DNA of 47,015 nt from a virus. Under the pieces are notes generated by a model. That model was not told the DNA's origin. It searched no databases and saw only the letters and a list, made by a program, of their open reading frames with translations. Below, piece by piece: positions 1-6,935 of the stretch; within the stretch, counting starts at the first letter, position 1; the number at the start of each line of letters is the position of its first letter. A program made the translations under genes and the position numbers. The stretch covers positions 1 through 47,015 of the IMG/VR virus record IMGVR_UViG_3300042876_000641. One strand, given 5' to 3'.

Positions 1-360
1 GAGGGAGCCACCAACAGTCAGGTTATCCGGTAATGCGGTGATCTGTGTTCCACTGAGGTCGAGGGAGCCACCAACAGTCAGGTTATCCGGTAAGGATGTG
101 ATCTGTGTTCCACTGAGGTCGAGGTAGCCACCAACAGTCAGGTTATCCGGTAAGGATGTGATCTGTGTTCCACTGAGGTAGAGGGAGCCACCAACAGTCA
201 GGTTATCCGGTAATGCGGTGATCTGTGTTCCACTGAGGTCGAGGGAGCCACCAACAGTCAGGTTATCCGGTAAGGATGTGATCTGTGTTCCACTGAGGTC
301 GAGGTAGCCACCAACAGTCAGGTTATCCGGTAAGGATGTGATCTGTGTTCCACTGAGGTC
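1..360 (-). repeat. Six tandem 60-bp repeats coding for LRR units, with 180-bp higher-order period
   Basis: Six 60-bp units follow each other without gaps. The variable codon is Ala in units 1 and 4 and Ser in units 2, 3, 5 and 6. Units 3 and 6 also share a gaggtagcc start. The array is therefore two nearly identical 180-bp blocks of three units each, which points to recent block duplication. It continues beyond base 1. Every unit is 60 bp and stays in frame, so copy number can change without breaking the protein. The contig edge inside the array may be an assembly break. Confidence 0.95.
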
Positions 361-438
361 GAGGGAGCCACCGTAATGAAGTTTGCCGTCCTTTTCTTCA
401 AGTTTAATTCGTGTGATTTTTTCTAGTTCTGTTTTCAT
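1..438 (-). CDS. Leucine-rich-repeat protein, C-terminus outside window
   Basis: Reading leftward from ATG at 438, a short charged leader (begins MKTELEKITRIKLEEKDG) runs into six or more exact 20-residue repeats of the form DLSGTQIT-A/S-LPDNLTVGGSL. This is a leucine-rich repeat of a kind often seen in Bacteroidota phages and prophages. No stop codon is reached before the window edge, so the gene is partial at its C-terminus. It is the last visible gene of the leftward early operon. LRR solenoids usually bind proteins; the target here is unknown. The lack of a signal peptide argues for a cytoplasmic or virion-associated protein. The LRR identity is clear; the function is not. Confidence 0.85.
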   Translation of the reverse strand, partial: MKTELEKITRIKLEEKDGKLHYGGSLDLSGTQITSLPDNLTVGGYLDLSGTQITSLPDNLTVGGSLDLSGTQITALPDNLTVGGSLYLSGTQITSLPDNLTVGGYLDLSGTQITSLPDNLTVGGSLDLSGTQITALPDNLTVGGSL

Positions 439-488
439 TTCACTTTTTTATTTATGCTATTGTTAGTTATTTCCCCTTTCAGGCGGGT

Positions 489-734
489 TTATCCTATAAA
501 TTCCTTAAAAGCAAGATTGTAAACATCGAAAGTGACTGCTATGACATGAAAAGCAATCAGAGAACAGGTGTGACCAACGTCATCTATTAAAAGAATTGGA
601 TAACGTCCTCCGTCATGAATGTCAAGTGGCTTATTGTCGCTAAACTGTTTTTTTAGAGACTTAAGAATCCTTTCAAGAATTTCAGGAGAATACGCTTCAG
701 AAATTTTCTTTTGATTTCTAAGTGCAAATCTCAT
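489..734 (-). CDS. Small protein of unknown function, 81 aa
   Basis: An 81-residue ORF starts (MRFALRNQKK) two bases after the stop of the upstream ATPase gene, so it is very likely co-translated with it. The N-terminal half is basic and helical; the second half contains an IDDVGH motif and a hydrophobic stretch (LIAFHVIAVTFDVY). I do not recognise a family. Its tight coupling to the SMC-like ATPase suggests a partner role, which is inference only. It is followed by about 50 bases and then the LRR gene. Confidence 0.6.
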   Translation of the reverse strand: MRFALRNQKKISEAYSPEILERILKSLKKQFSDNKPLDIHDGGRYPILLIDDVGHTCSLIAFHVIAVTFDVYNLAFKEFIG

Positions 735-736
735 AA

Positions 737-2659
737 CTATGCTATTGTCAGTTCTTTATCCAAAGTCACATACAACCGGATTAACTGAGAGTCAGTTTCC
801 GGAAATGAAGTACAACTCTCCGCATTATCAATTATGCAGGGTGCGGATACACCGTAGAATCCACTCAGGGCGTTTTTAATGTCAATACCCGCTTGTAGTT
901 GCCCTGCATGATTCAGGTCGCCAAACTCCACATTGTTCATCGTGGTTACACAACAAGGCTCTTCTCCACCATTAACCAGCGTGCGGAAGAGTTTAAATTT
1001 GACCAACTTGAATTTGTCGTTCACCGACTGCTCAACTACCTCCATTTTTTTCTTTTGGAAAGATTCAATGGCGAAGTCTGACTTTTCAAGTGATGCCAAA
1101 TCTTTGGACATTCTTTTTTCGTCAGCTTTTAACTCTTCGATACGGGCATTATTCTGATTGATTGTTGTCCGGGTGGCCAGTAGTTTATTGAGTTCGTTTA
1201 TACCGTCCTGAAGGGCTTGTTTCATCTCATTCAGATCAGATGTATCAACTGTTTTAACTGCGGGGACTGTCTGCTCGGAAATTTTCTTCCAATTTTTATA
1301 TTCAACGCTTGATTCCAGATCGATAGGTTCCGGTTGTTGAAGTGGTTGTGAGGAAGTGACAAGTAGTTCGGCTTCTTTGGCTTTGAGTTCTATAATCTTC
1401 CCCTCAATCTCAATGATCTGTTTCTCTTTTTCCTCTGATTGCTCCTTGTAGTGAATACCACGCTTTTGAATTGAATCAAGGAGTTCATTTTTATGGGTAT
1501 TGAAAGATGCCTCGGCTTCTTCTTTCTTAGAATCAGCTTCCGGCAACGGACAAGACTTAATGAACACCGGGCAAATAAATTTTTTAGCATCAACCGAAAG
1601 GGTTTTTGCATTCTCTGTTTGCCATTCTGCCCGAAGGTCTGATCTGTATTTATCAAACCTTTCAATATCTTCTTTCAGGCTTTCTTTGCTGGATTCAAGG
1701 CGTTTGATATTCCCGGACACTTGGGATAGTTCGAATCGAGCATTATTAATTCCTATATTAGCCCTGTTTGCTTCGTTCTCTGCGTCGCCTTTGAGTTTCA
1801 TTTCAATACGCTGCATTTCCCGGTTGGCCGCCAATATCTCGTTGTGAATCCTAATGGCTTCTTTGTTGCTGTTTTCAAGAGTAGCAGAAAGCCCGGAAAT
1901 CTCTTCATCAATATCTTTTATGGCTTTTACCTTCTCGGCTACTTCGTTTTCAAGATCCTGCCAATTCTGTTGTTTCGGCATATTGCGAAGAATCTCGTCA
2001 ATGCGTGGACCAATTTCTGCAAGCGACTTCTTTAGTCCTGATTTTTCGTAGGCAATTTCTTTGCGGTATTCGTCAATAGTTTTTTGGCCTTTGATTTTTT
2101 CAAAGAGTTCAACAAGCATCGGTGTACCGTTGATAATCTTTTCGTCCGGGATGGGTCCGGCCATCTTAATGAGCGTATCCCTGCGGTCAACCTCTTTAAG
2201 ATTTACATTGAAATACAGTGGGTTGGTCAGTAGTTTGAATAATTGCTCTTCAATGACCTCGGATACCTTTATCTTGTACTCTTTCTGTGAGCAAGGCACG
2301 TTATTCCAAAAATAAAGGGTTTCATGTCCGGTAAATACGGTTTGATCTGTTCCCTGACGTTTGGTCCACTTCTCATGGTAGATACATTTGGCTGTAATTT
2401 GTGCCTCATCCACCAATAGGGAAAGTTCTACAATATGGTCAGCCCGGTTGAGTTCGGTGCGAACGGTATTTTTTATTCCAAAATCGGAATCGTTGTGACT
2501 GTTTTTACCGAACAAGCACCAGTTAATCGCATCATACAAGGTGCTTTTACCTGTTCCGTTGTCACCTTTAATGATGGTGTCGTTGGAAAAATCAACTTCA
2601 AAGGATTCAATGCCTTTGAAATTTGTGATCTTTAGTTTTGTGAAGGTTACTTTTTTCAT
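737..2659 (-). CDS. SMC/RecF/SbcC-like coiled-coil ATPase, 640 aa
   Basis: The protein starts MKKVTFTKLKITNFKGIESF, the usual N-terminus of RecF/SMC-type ATPases, and has a Walker A motif GDNGTGKST at residues 32-40. A long coiled coil follows (about 190-560) with a hook-like CPVFIKSC segment in the middle that resembles the Zn-hook position of Rad50/SbcC. Near the C-terminus APCIIDNAES looks like Walker B, followed by SQLIRLYVT as the D-loop region. Phage members of this family act in DNA end processing or recombination, often with a nuclease; no SbcD-like nuclease lies beside it here. I chose ATG at 2659 over one 18 codons upstream because a 42-codon gene ends just before it and alignment to the family starts here. 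Confidence 0.85.
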   Translation of the reverse strand: MKKVTFTKLKITNFKGIESFEVDFSNDTIIKGDNGTGKSTLYDAINWCLFGKNSHNDSDFGIKNTVRTELNRADHIVELSLLVDEAQITAKCIYHEKWTKRQGTDQTVFTGHETLYFWNNVPCSQKEYKIKVSEVIEEQLFKLLTNPLYFNVNLKEVDRRDTLIKMAGPIPDEKIINGTPMLVELFEKIKGQKTIDEYRKEIAYEKSGLKKSLAEIGPRIDEILRNMPKQQNWQDLENEVAEKVKAIKDIDEEISGLSATLENSNKEAIRIHNEILAANREMQRIEMKLKGDAENEANRANIGINNARFELSQVSGNIKRLESSKESLKEDIERFDKYRSDLRAEWQTENAKTLSVDAKKFICPVFIKSCPLPEADSKKEEAEASFNTHKNELLDSIQKRGIHYKEQSEEKEKQIIEIEGKIIELKAKEAELLVTSSQPLQQPEPIDLESSVEYKNWKKISEQTVPAVKTVDTSDLNEMKQALQDGINELNKLLATRTTINQNNARIEELKADEKRMSKDLASLEKSDFAIESFQKKKMEVVEQSVNDKFKLVKFKLFRTLVNGGEEPCCVTTMNNVEFGDLNHAGQLQAGIDIKNALSGFYGVSAPCIIDNAESCTSFPETDSQLIRLYVTLDKELTIA

Positions 2660-2666
2660 GCAGTAT

Positions 2667-2795
2667 TTAATTTGTAGCGGTTTCAATAGCAACTTCATGC
2701 GCTGTCCATCCATCTATAAAGGCAAGAATCTCACACGGGCCAGCTTTTTGATTGCGCTTTTTAAATTCAAGTGTTGCCTCAGCAATTGTTTCCAT
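2667..2795 (-). CDS. Small hypothetical protein, 42 aa
   Basis: An ORF of 42 codons (begins METIAEATLEFKKRNQK) fills the gap between the membrane protein upstream and the ATPase, ending seven bases before the ATPase start. Its position and tight spacing in the leftward operon support it being real. The composition is that of a soluble helical peptide with one Cys and one Trp. No family is recognised. Confidence 0.5.
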   Translation of the reverse strand: METIAEATLEFKKRNQKAGPCEILAFIDGWTAHEVAIETATN

Positions 2796-2820
2796 AGTTT
2801 TGGTAAAGGATTACGAATGT

Positions 2821-3015
2821 TTAACGTTGGTCGTATTGACAATCCTGTTCCATGCTTTTCATCATGCGACTATTCCGCTCAGTCTCGGTAAGTCTTTCCT
2901 GATTTTTTGCATCGTAGTGGCGGATGTAAGCTCTGATAAGATGGTACAAAAGGAAGATTCCAATTGCACACCATAGAGCCTCGGACCAGTCTGTGGGATA
3001 AATTTGTTCGTTCAT
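2821..3015 (-). CDS. Small single-pass membrane protein, 64 aa
   Basis: The protein has one clear membrane segment near residues 12-29 (EALWCAIGIFLLYHLIRAY), followed by a basic, charged C-terminal tail. It lies two bases after the stop of the winged-helix gene and is in the same leftward operon. The topology is short N-terminus outside, charged tail in the cytoplasm by the positive-inside rule. Function unknown; a membrane-anchored early phage protein is all that can be said. Confidence 0.6.
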   Translation of the reverse strand: MNEQIYPTDWSEALWCAIGIFLLYHLIRAYIRHYDAKNQERLTETERNSRMMKSMEQDCQYDQR

Positions 3016-3017
3016 CG

Positions 3018-3278
3018 TTATTTGGTTTTATTGATCCAGTTTAAAAAATCACTTCTTCTAATTCCGGTCTTACCCCCTATGGTGGTAAGTTCTAATTCTC
3101 CTTTTTTCAGCGCGGCAGTCACCATCTGTTGACTTATACCCTTTTGCTGGTAGCATTGCCTTTGGCTCATTAATGCCGGCAAATCTTCGGTCGTGTCTTT
3201 CACGGCCTCCTTGAACATGTCCCGGATAAACCGGCGCAATTCAGGTTCATTTTCGATGATTAGTGGGAAGTTTATCAT
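3018..3278 (-). CDS. Excisionase-like winged-helix DNA-binding protein, 86 aa
   Basis: The C-terminal half (residues 37-82) reads as a MerR/excisionase-type winged helix: a helix-turn-helix (SQRQCYQQKGISQQMVTAAL) followed by a wing ending GIRRSDFLNWI, the usual end of excisionase-family domains in Bacteroidota elements. The N-terminal 35 residues are helical (LRRFIRDMFKEAV), possibly for dimerisation. It starts three bases after the upstream regulator. It could be the recombination directionality factor for the integrase or a transcription regulator of the early operon; the sequence does not separate these. Confidence 0.7.
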   Translation of the reverse strand: MINFPLIIENEPELRRFIRDMFKEAVKDTTEDLPALMSQRQCYQQKGISQQMVTAALKKGELELTTIGGKTGIRRSDFLNWINKTK

Positions 3279-3281
3279 AGC

Positions 3282-3518
3282 CTAAATTGTTTCCCCGGTC
3301 CATGCGTCAAGGTGAAACGCGCGGAATGTTGTCTCAATAATGGCAACTTCGTCTACGTTTTTTTCGCTTTTTTCCGAAATTGGACGATCTCCACGCTTCT
3401 TTGCATAGAAAAGCTGGGGACTTCCCCACTTACAGAGTTTTGTTATAACCTCTTTAACCACAAGCGCTTGGGTCTTGTTTAGCTTGTCAAAAGCCTTCAA
3501 AAAATTATTTTTTTCCAT
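3282..3518 (-). CDS. Small phage regulator-like protein, 78 aa
   Basis: This is the first sizeable gene of the leftward operon, transcribed away from the repressor gene at 3882, the usual Cro or early-activator position. The sequence begins MEKNNFLKAFDKLNKTQALV and holds a helical segment with FYAKKRGDRPIS that resembles small DNA-binding regulators of Bacteroidota phages, but no classical helix-turn-helix stands out. The role is inferred mainly from position. Confidence 0.55.
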   Translation of the reverse strand: MEKNNFLKAFDKLNKTQALVVKEVITKLCKWGSPQLFYAKKRGDRPISEKSEKNVDEVAIIETTFRAFHLDAWTGETI

Positions 3519-3534
3519 TTTACTAAAAATTTAT

Positions 3535-3864
3535 TGCAAAATACTTGTTTATTAATGTAAACGTGTTTATCTTTAGTGTGCGTTAACTATGTGTGTAAAT
3601 GGGCCTTATAGCACGCATTGATTAATTAGTGTACTCTTTTAGTAGCCTTATTTTGAAGAGTAATAATAAGGTGCTGATGGGCGATGGCTTCTTCAAGTGC
3701 TGAGATTAACTCAAATTGAAGGATGATGGTTTTTGCTTTTGATGTCATGTATTTCCATTAATGGGTTAGTTTATGATTACAAACCTAAACAATGTTTAAG
3801 TAAAATGCAAGTACTGAAAGCAAAAAATAATGATTTTTATGCAAAATACTTTAATATATACTCA
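3535..3864. promoter_or_regulatory. Divergent early/repressor control region with repeated operator-like sites
   Basis: Between the leftward regulator (starts 3518) and the rightward repressor (starts 3882), TGCAAAATACTT occurs exactly at 3535-3546 and 3840-3851, and a related TGCAAGTACT lies at 3806-3815. A palindrome ATACT-C-AGTAT follows at about 3858-3868, just before the repressor start. Two identical 12-mers placed near the first codon of each divergent gene fit operators for the XRE repressor. No footprint is possible here, so this is pattern plus position. Apart from the 40-codon ORF above, I see no gene in this stretch. Confidence 0.5.
3626..3748 (-). CDS. Possible small ORF in the control region, 40 aa
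   Basis: An ORF of 40 codons (begins MTSKAKTIILQFELISALEE) lies between the early operon and the repressor, on the strand of the early operon. A GGAAAT stretch sits about six bases before the ATG. The peptide is helical and amphipathic. It could be a small regulator or a chance ORF inside operator DNA. Confidence 0.4.
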   Translation of the reverse strand: MTSKAKTIILQFELISALEEAIAHQHLIITLQNKATKRVH

Positions 3865-3881
3865 GTATAAATAATGAAGAT

Positions 3882-4235
3882 ATGGGTTTAGGAAAAAGAG
3901 TCGAAGAACTAATTGAAAATAAGGGAGTTACTGCTTATGAGGTTTCGGTAAAGACTGGAATATCTCAGGCATCGTTAAGCCGTATCATTAATAATAATAC
4001 AGCAAAATTGAAAATTAGCAGTATAGACATTCTTGCAGATTACTTCAACGTAAGCCGAGATTGGTTAAAATCCGGAGTAGGTAATAAATTAGAAACTAAT
4101 AATGGAGACTCAAAAAGTGATGTTCAAATTGCATTTTTAAAAGAAAGGATCAGAGAACTTAATGCCGAACTTGAACAAAAATTAGAGAAAATTGCTGAGT
4201 TAAAGCATGAATTAAAAATGAATGAGAGAAAATAA
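3882..4235 (+). CDS. XRE-family repressor, 117 aa
   Basis: Residues 3-62 form a helix-turn-helix of the XRE/cI type (GKRVEELIENKGVTAYEVS, then TGISQASLSRIIN as recognition region, ending NVSRDWLKSG). A charged coiled coil occupies residues about 80-117, likely for oligomerisation. Standing first on the plus strand and divergent from the early operon, it is the best candidate for the lysogeny repressor. There is no LexA/cI-type peptidase domain, so induction would not be by RecA-driven self-cleavage. Confidence 0.8.
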   Translation: MGLGKRVEELIENKGVTAYEVSVKTGISQASLSRIINNNTAKLKISSIDILADYFNVSRDWLKSGVGNKLETNNGDSKSDVQIAFLKERIRELNAELEQKLEKIAELKHELKMNERK

Positions 4236-4296
4236 ATATTTATAGTACTAACCGACAGCTGTGACCATACCCCTGCCAAACAAATTAAATTACATC

Positions 4297-4512
4297 ATGC
4301 AGTTTTTAACATCTGCCCTTCCTGATGAGAAACAAATTTTAGAAAAAAGGGTAAAAAAATTAGAAAAACAACTTATGTTGGCCAACAAAAAACTTGAAAA
4401 ACTTCAAAAAATTAAAAATGGAAACAAATCTGAGAGAGTGGAGTATAATAAAATACTCCTTGATTTTGTCTATTGCTTTAGTATTATCGACTGCCTCTTG
4501 CCAAAAGGATGA
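4297..4512 (+). CDS. Doubtful coiled-coil ORF overlapping the lipoprotein gene
   Basis: An open frame with a strongly charged coiled coil (LEKRVKKLEKQLMLANKKLE) lies between the repressor and the lipoprotein gene, overlapping the latter by 95 bases. The coiled coil resembles the C-terminal tails of the two XRE proteins on either side, so it may be a leftover of a third regulator whose DNA-binding half was lost. The overlap and lack of a good start make expression uncertain. Confidence 0.25.
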   Translation: MQFLTSALPDEKQILEKRVKKLEKQLMLANKKLEKLQKIKNGNKSERVEYNKILLDFVYCFSIIDCLLPKG

Positions 4513-4858
4513 GAAGCTGCCTGTGTCAAAAAAAGATGCGTTAACATCTAATTCCTGGGGTGTTCAATCTGAGTTAAGAACACTTTTAGGGGTAAAAGTT
4601 ACCATGAAAGACTGCCGAAAAGACGATGTTTGGACGTTTTCCAAAAACGGAATATGGACCCGAGATCCAAAGGAGGCAAAATGCGACTCGGGAGACAGAA
4701 TATACACCAATACATGGGTATTATCCGGTGACGAAAAAACCATCTTATCTGACGGAGTATTTGTCTATACGATTAAGGAATTGACCGAAAGCAAATTGGT
4801 TTTATATTCTGAAGTACCTGACGAAACTATTGAAACAACTCTTTTTGCAATAAAATAA
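4418..4858 (+). CDS. Predicted surface lipoprotein in the lysogeny module, 146 aa
   Basis: A signal peptide (hydrophobic IIKYSLILSIALVLS) ends at a lipobox STASC with Cys at residue 28. The residues after it, QKDE, match the Bacteroidota surface-export signal (a Lys followed by two acidic residues). The mature part of about 118 residues contains NSWGVQSEL, WTFSKNGIW and NTWVLSGDEKTI, a layout typical of lipocalin-like small beta-barrel lipoproteins in Bacteroidota. It sits between two repressor genes, so it is probably expressed in the lysogen. That position suggests superinfection exclusion or another change of the host surface; this is inference. ATG at 4418 is chosen because it gives a proper signal peptide. 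Confidence 0.75.
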   Translation: METNLREWSIIKYSLILSIALVLSTASCQKDEKLPVSKKDALTSNSWGVQSELRTLLGVKVTMKDCRKDDVWTFSKNGIWTRDPKEAKCDSGDRIYTNTWVLSGDEKTILSDGVFVYTIKELTESKLVLYSEVPDETIETTLFAIK

Positions 4859-4862
4859 TGTC

Positions 4863-5249
4863 ATGTTGACTCCAGGCGATAGATTAAAGCGCACGATCCT
4901 TTGGTTAAAAAGCCAGGGGTTCATCAAAGAGCAGAACGATGTTGCCATTTACTTGGGGATTAATAAAAGCTATTTATCCCAATTGGTCAACAATCAAAAG
5001 CCGGTCAGCGAAAAATTTGTAACCCGATACAAGGAAGTATTCGATGTCATAAATGTAGATTACCTGATACCCGGGAAAGGTAAGATGGTAAACATTGGGC
5101 AGGTACGCTACCACAGCGATCTGGTTATGGTAATGCAAAAAAAGCAAATTGAACAGCTTGAAAAGATTCAGGTTTTACAGGCCAAAATTATTGAGCTACA
5201 AAACAAATTAGGCGCAAATCCGGCGCAAAAAAATAAAGACAGCAAGTAA
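4863..5249 (+). CDS. Second XRE-like regulator, 128 aa
   Basis: Residues 5-65 resemble an XRE helix-turn-helix (FIKEQNDVAIYLGINKSYLS, then QLVNNQKPVSEKFVTRYKEV and a final YLIPGKG). A coiled coil at residues 88-115 (QKKQIEQLEKIQVLQAKIIE) would allow multimer formation. It begins four bases after the lipoprotein stop and so shares its message. The end of the gene overlaps a direct repeat that also occurs just before the integrase start, so DNA here probably serves both as code and as a binding site. Confidence 0.75.
   Translation: MLTPGDRLKRTILWLKSQGFIKEQNDVAIYLGINKSYLSQLVNNQKPVSEKFVTRYKEVFDVINVDYLIPGKGKMVNIGQVRYHSDLVMVMQKKQIEQLEKIQVLQAKIIELQNKLGANPAQKNKDSK
5211..5230. repeat. Left arm-type repeat of the attachment region
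   Basis: Contains AAATCCGGCGC at 5216-5226, repeated twice on the other side of the attP core. The identity between the two sides extends over about two dozen bases, from GGCGC before the 11-mer to AAAAAAT after it. It lies inside the end of the second XRE gene. Probable integrase arm-binding site, by position. Confidence 0.5.
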
Positions 5250-5284
5250 CATTCTGATAATTAACACGTAACAAAGACCGAAAC

Positions 5285-5331
5285 GCTCATTCGTAATGAG
5301 CAGGTCGTGGGTTCGAGTCCCATGAGTGGCT
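5285..5331 (+). other. attP core: 3' half of a tRNA-Thr(CGT)
   Basis: The stretch reads as a tRNA from the anticodon stem to the discriminator base: GCTCA / TTCGTAA loop / TGAGC, then AGGTC, a T-arm GTGGG-TTCGAGT-CCCAT, and acceptor strand GAGTGGC plus T. The anticodon is CGT (Thr). The 5' half (D-arm, first acceptor strand) is missing. A tRNA 3' half directly beside a tyrosine integrase is the usual form of an attachment site that restores the host tRNA gene on integration. Phage-like genes on both sides indicate attP of the free or circular form rather than a prophage edge. Confidence 0.85.
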
Positions 5332-5354
5332 CGAAAGGTAAGTTAATGTAAATC

Positions 5355-5398
5355 AGAGGGTTTCAAGGGTTAATCAGAACTTTTAGGCCCTCTTTTTT
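5355..5398 (+). terminator. Terminator after the attP tRNA fragment
   Basis: AGAGGG (5355-5360) pairs with CCCTCT (5388-5393), followed by TTTTTT. It would end transcripts of the repressor-lipoprotein operon or, after integration, of the host tRNA. Confidence 0.55.
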
Positions 5399-5405
5399 AT
5401 AAATT

Positions 5406-5427
5406 TATTACTTGCGTATTACTTGCA
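5406..5427. repeat. Tandem 11-bp direct repeat between attP core and integrase
   Basis: TATTACTTGC followed by G (5406-5416) and then by A (5417-5427): two abutting 11-mers differing at the last base. They lie between the attP terminator and the integrase gene and may be another set of protein-binding sites (integrase, excisionase or IHF-type), or part of the integrase promoter. Confidence 0.45.
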
Positions 5428-5456
5428 TATTAATACAACAACTGATTCTAAAATAC

Positions 5457-5483
5457 AAATCCGGCGCAAATCCGGCGCAAAAA
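5457..5483. repeat. Right arm-type repeats of the attachment region
   Basis: AAATCCGGCGC occurs at 5457-5467 and again at 5468-5478, directly before the integrase ATG at 5489. With the copy at 5216-5226 this gives three copies bracketing the attP core in the same orientation, as expected for arm sites of a tyrosine integrase. Confidence 0.5.
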
Positions 5484-5488
5484 ATATC

Positions 5489-6775
5489 ATGGCAAATGTA
5501 AAATTGGTGATTAGTGAAGGGAAAGTATCCCGAAAAGGAGAATGCGAGATCTACATAAAGATCACAGCGCATAATTCAAGGGTGATGCACCCGACCGGGA
5601 AAAAGGTGCGTCCAGAGCATTGGATTAACTCCCTGGTGGTCGGCGGAAAGAAGGGAGATGAAAAGGCCCAGGAAAAAAACCTCTACATAAACCGAGTACT
5701 AAACGATTGTCAGCAGAAAATTGCCGACAATCCGGAGATTGTAAAACAGATGGACGTAAAATCCCTGGAAAGATTTCTTTTTACTGAAGAGTTAAGTCAT
5801 GACTTTTTCGCCTATTGCAAATCTCGTCAGAACCACTATGACAGCTTGGGTAAAACCAAAATGGCCAAATTATTTGGCTCCATGAGCAACAAGGTCCGTG
5901 ACTTTCACCCAGGCCATCTTGACCTGCGTAAAATCAATGTAGATTTTTTAGAGTTATTCGAAGGATTTTGCCGAACTTCTCCCGGGAAGAAGGGACCAAT
6001 GAAAGTAAACGGCATCGCCACCTATTTACGCTACCTGAGAATAGTCCTGAATGATGCGATAGACGACAAGCTGATAATTGATTACCCATTCAGAAAGTTT
6101 GAAATAAAGACTGAGAAAACCAAAAATAGAAACTTGGCTGTCGAAGTGGTCCGAAAAATCCGTGACTACCAACCACAAACCAGACGAGAGAAGTTTGCCC
6201 GAGATATCACCATGATACAGCTTTATCTTTTCGGATTGAACATCATTGACCTTTTTTATCTAAGGCCATTCAATATTGTTGACAATCGGCTGCAGTTTAA
6301 GAGGACAAAAACAGATAAAGACTTGAGTATATTACTTGAACCGGAGGCAAAACGTTTACTGGAGGCATATAAAGGTGAAAAATACCTACTTTGGTTCGCT
6401 GACAATTGCTCAGACGAAAGAAAACCAGGCAGGAAGCCACGCACGCGAGAGAAAATAGATCAGTGGGCCAATAACGAGTCATTCAACCGCATGATCAACC
6501 ATAATTTGCAGAAGATCCACGACAATCTCAAATTAAATCTTCCGATACCGTTAACCAGTTACGCCAGCCGGCATACTTTCGCAACCTTAATGCACGAGAT
6601 TGGAATAGTAAAGGATACGATTTCAATGTGCCTTTCCCATTCGGATCCGGAACAGAACCTAAAGACCACCGGCATTTACATCAAGCTGGACTACGATAAA
6701 TGTGATAAAGCAAACCGGAGTCTAATTGACTTTATAAATGAGGATCAGAAAGATGTGATCGAATACTCGATCTGA
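5489..6775 (+). CDS. int: Tyrosine-recombinase integrase, Bacteroidota type, 428 aa
   Basis: Domains in order: an arm-binding domain (residues 1-75), a SAM-like core-binding domain (about 100-200) and a catalytic domain (about 215-410). In the catalytic part Arg361 lies in SYASRHTFAT, His384 in LSHSD and the nucleophile Tyr397 in TTGIYIK; Lys277 is a plausible catalytic lysine. The first catalytic Arg position reads GLNIID (249-254), an Asn variant seen in one subfamily of Bacteroidota integrases. Start: an upstream in-frame ATG at 5423 would make the attP direct repeats part of the protein, so ATG 5489 (MANVKLV) is preferred. It would act on the adjacent tRNA-Thr attP. Confidence 0.93.
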   Translation: MANVKLVISEGKVSRKGECEIYIKITAHNSRVMHPTGKKVRPEHWINSLVVGGKKGDEKAQEKNLYINRVLNDCQQKIADNPEIVKQMDVKSLERFLFTEELSHDFFAYCKSRQNHYDSLGKTKMAKLFGSMSNKVRDFHPGHLDLRKINVDFLELFEGFCRTSPGKKGPMKVNGIATYLRYLRIVLNDAIDDKLIIDYPFRKFEIKTEKTKNRNLAVEVVRKIRDYQPQTRREKFARDITMIQLYLFGLNIIDLFYLRPFNIVDNRLQFKRTKTDKDLSILLEPEAKRLLEAYKGEKYLLWFADNCSDERKPGRKPRTREKIDQWANNESFNRMINHNLQKIHDNLKLNLPIPLTSYASRHTFATLMHEIGIVKDTISMCLSHSDPEQNLKTTGIYIKLDYDKCDKANRSLIDFINEDQKDVIEYSI

Positions 6776-6883
6776 AAAACTTCGCCAACGTTTATTGAAT
6801 CGAAATGTAAAGAAATCCGCAAAATCTATATACGTCAGGTGAAATGTGTAAAAAAATTCACAAATCTTTACTAAATATGTTAC

Positions 6884-6908
6884 AAAAAAACCCGATCAAA
6901 AGACCGGG
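6884..6908 (-). terminator. Terminator of the leftward small-gene operon
   Basis: On the minus strand CCCGGTC (6908-6902), a TTTT loop and GATCGGG (6897-6891) are followed by seven T. This is a textbook intrinsic terminator for the operon reading from about 8383 to 6936, and it shields the integrase from opposing transcription. Confidence 0.85.
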
Positions 6909-6935
6909 CCGGGGGAGTAATGATCTCGCAGACGT

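Noticed and set aside
1-360. Tandem 60-bp repeats as a CRISPR array
   Set aside because: There are no unique spacers; units are contiguous, in frame and code for leucine-rich repeats.
933-1157. Plus-strand ORFs opposite the ATPase gene
   Set aside because: Antisense to a gene with clear Walker motifs; no start signal or neighbours.
5285-5331. tRNA-Thr half as a prophage boundary
   Set aside because: Phage-type genes (repressors, early operon) lie on the other side too, so an attP in free or circular phage DNA is the better reading.
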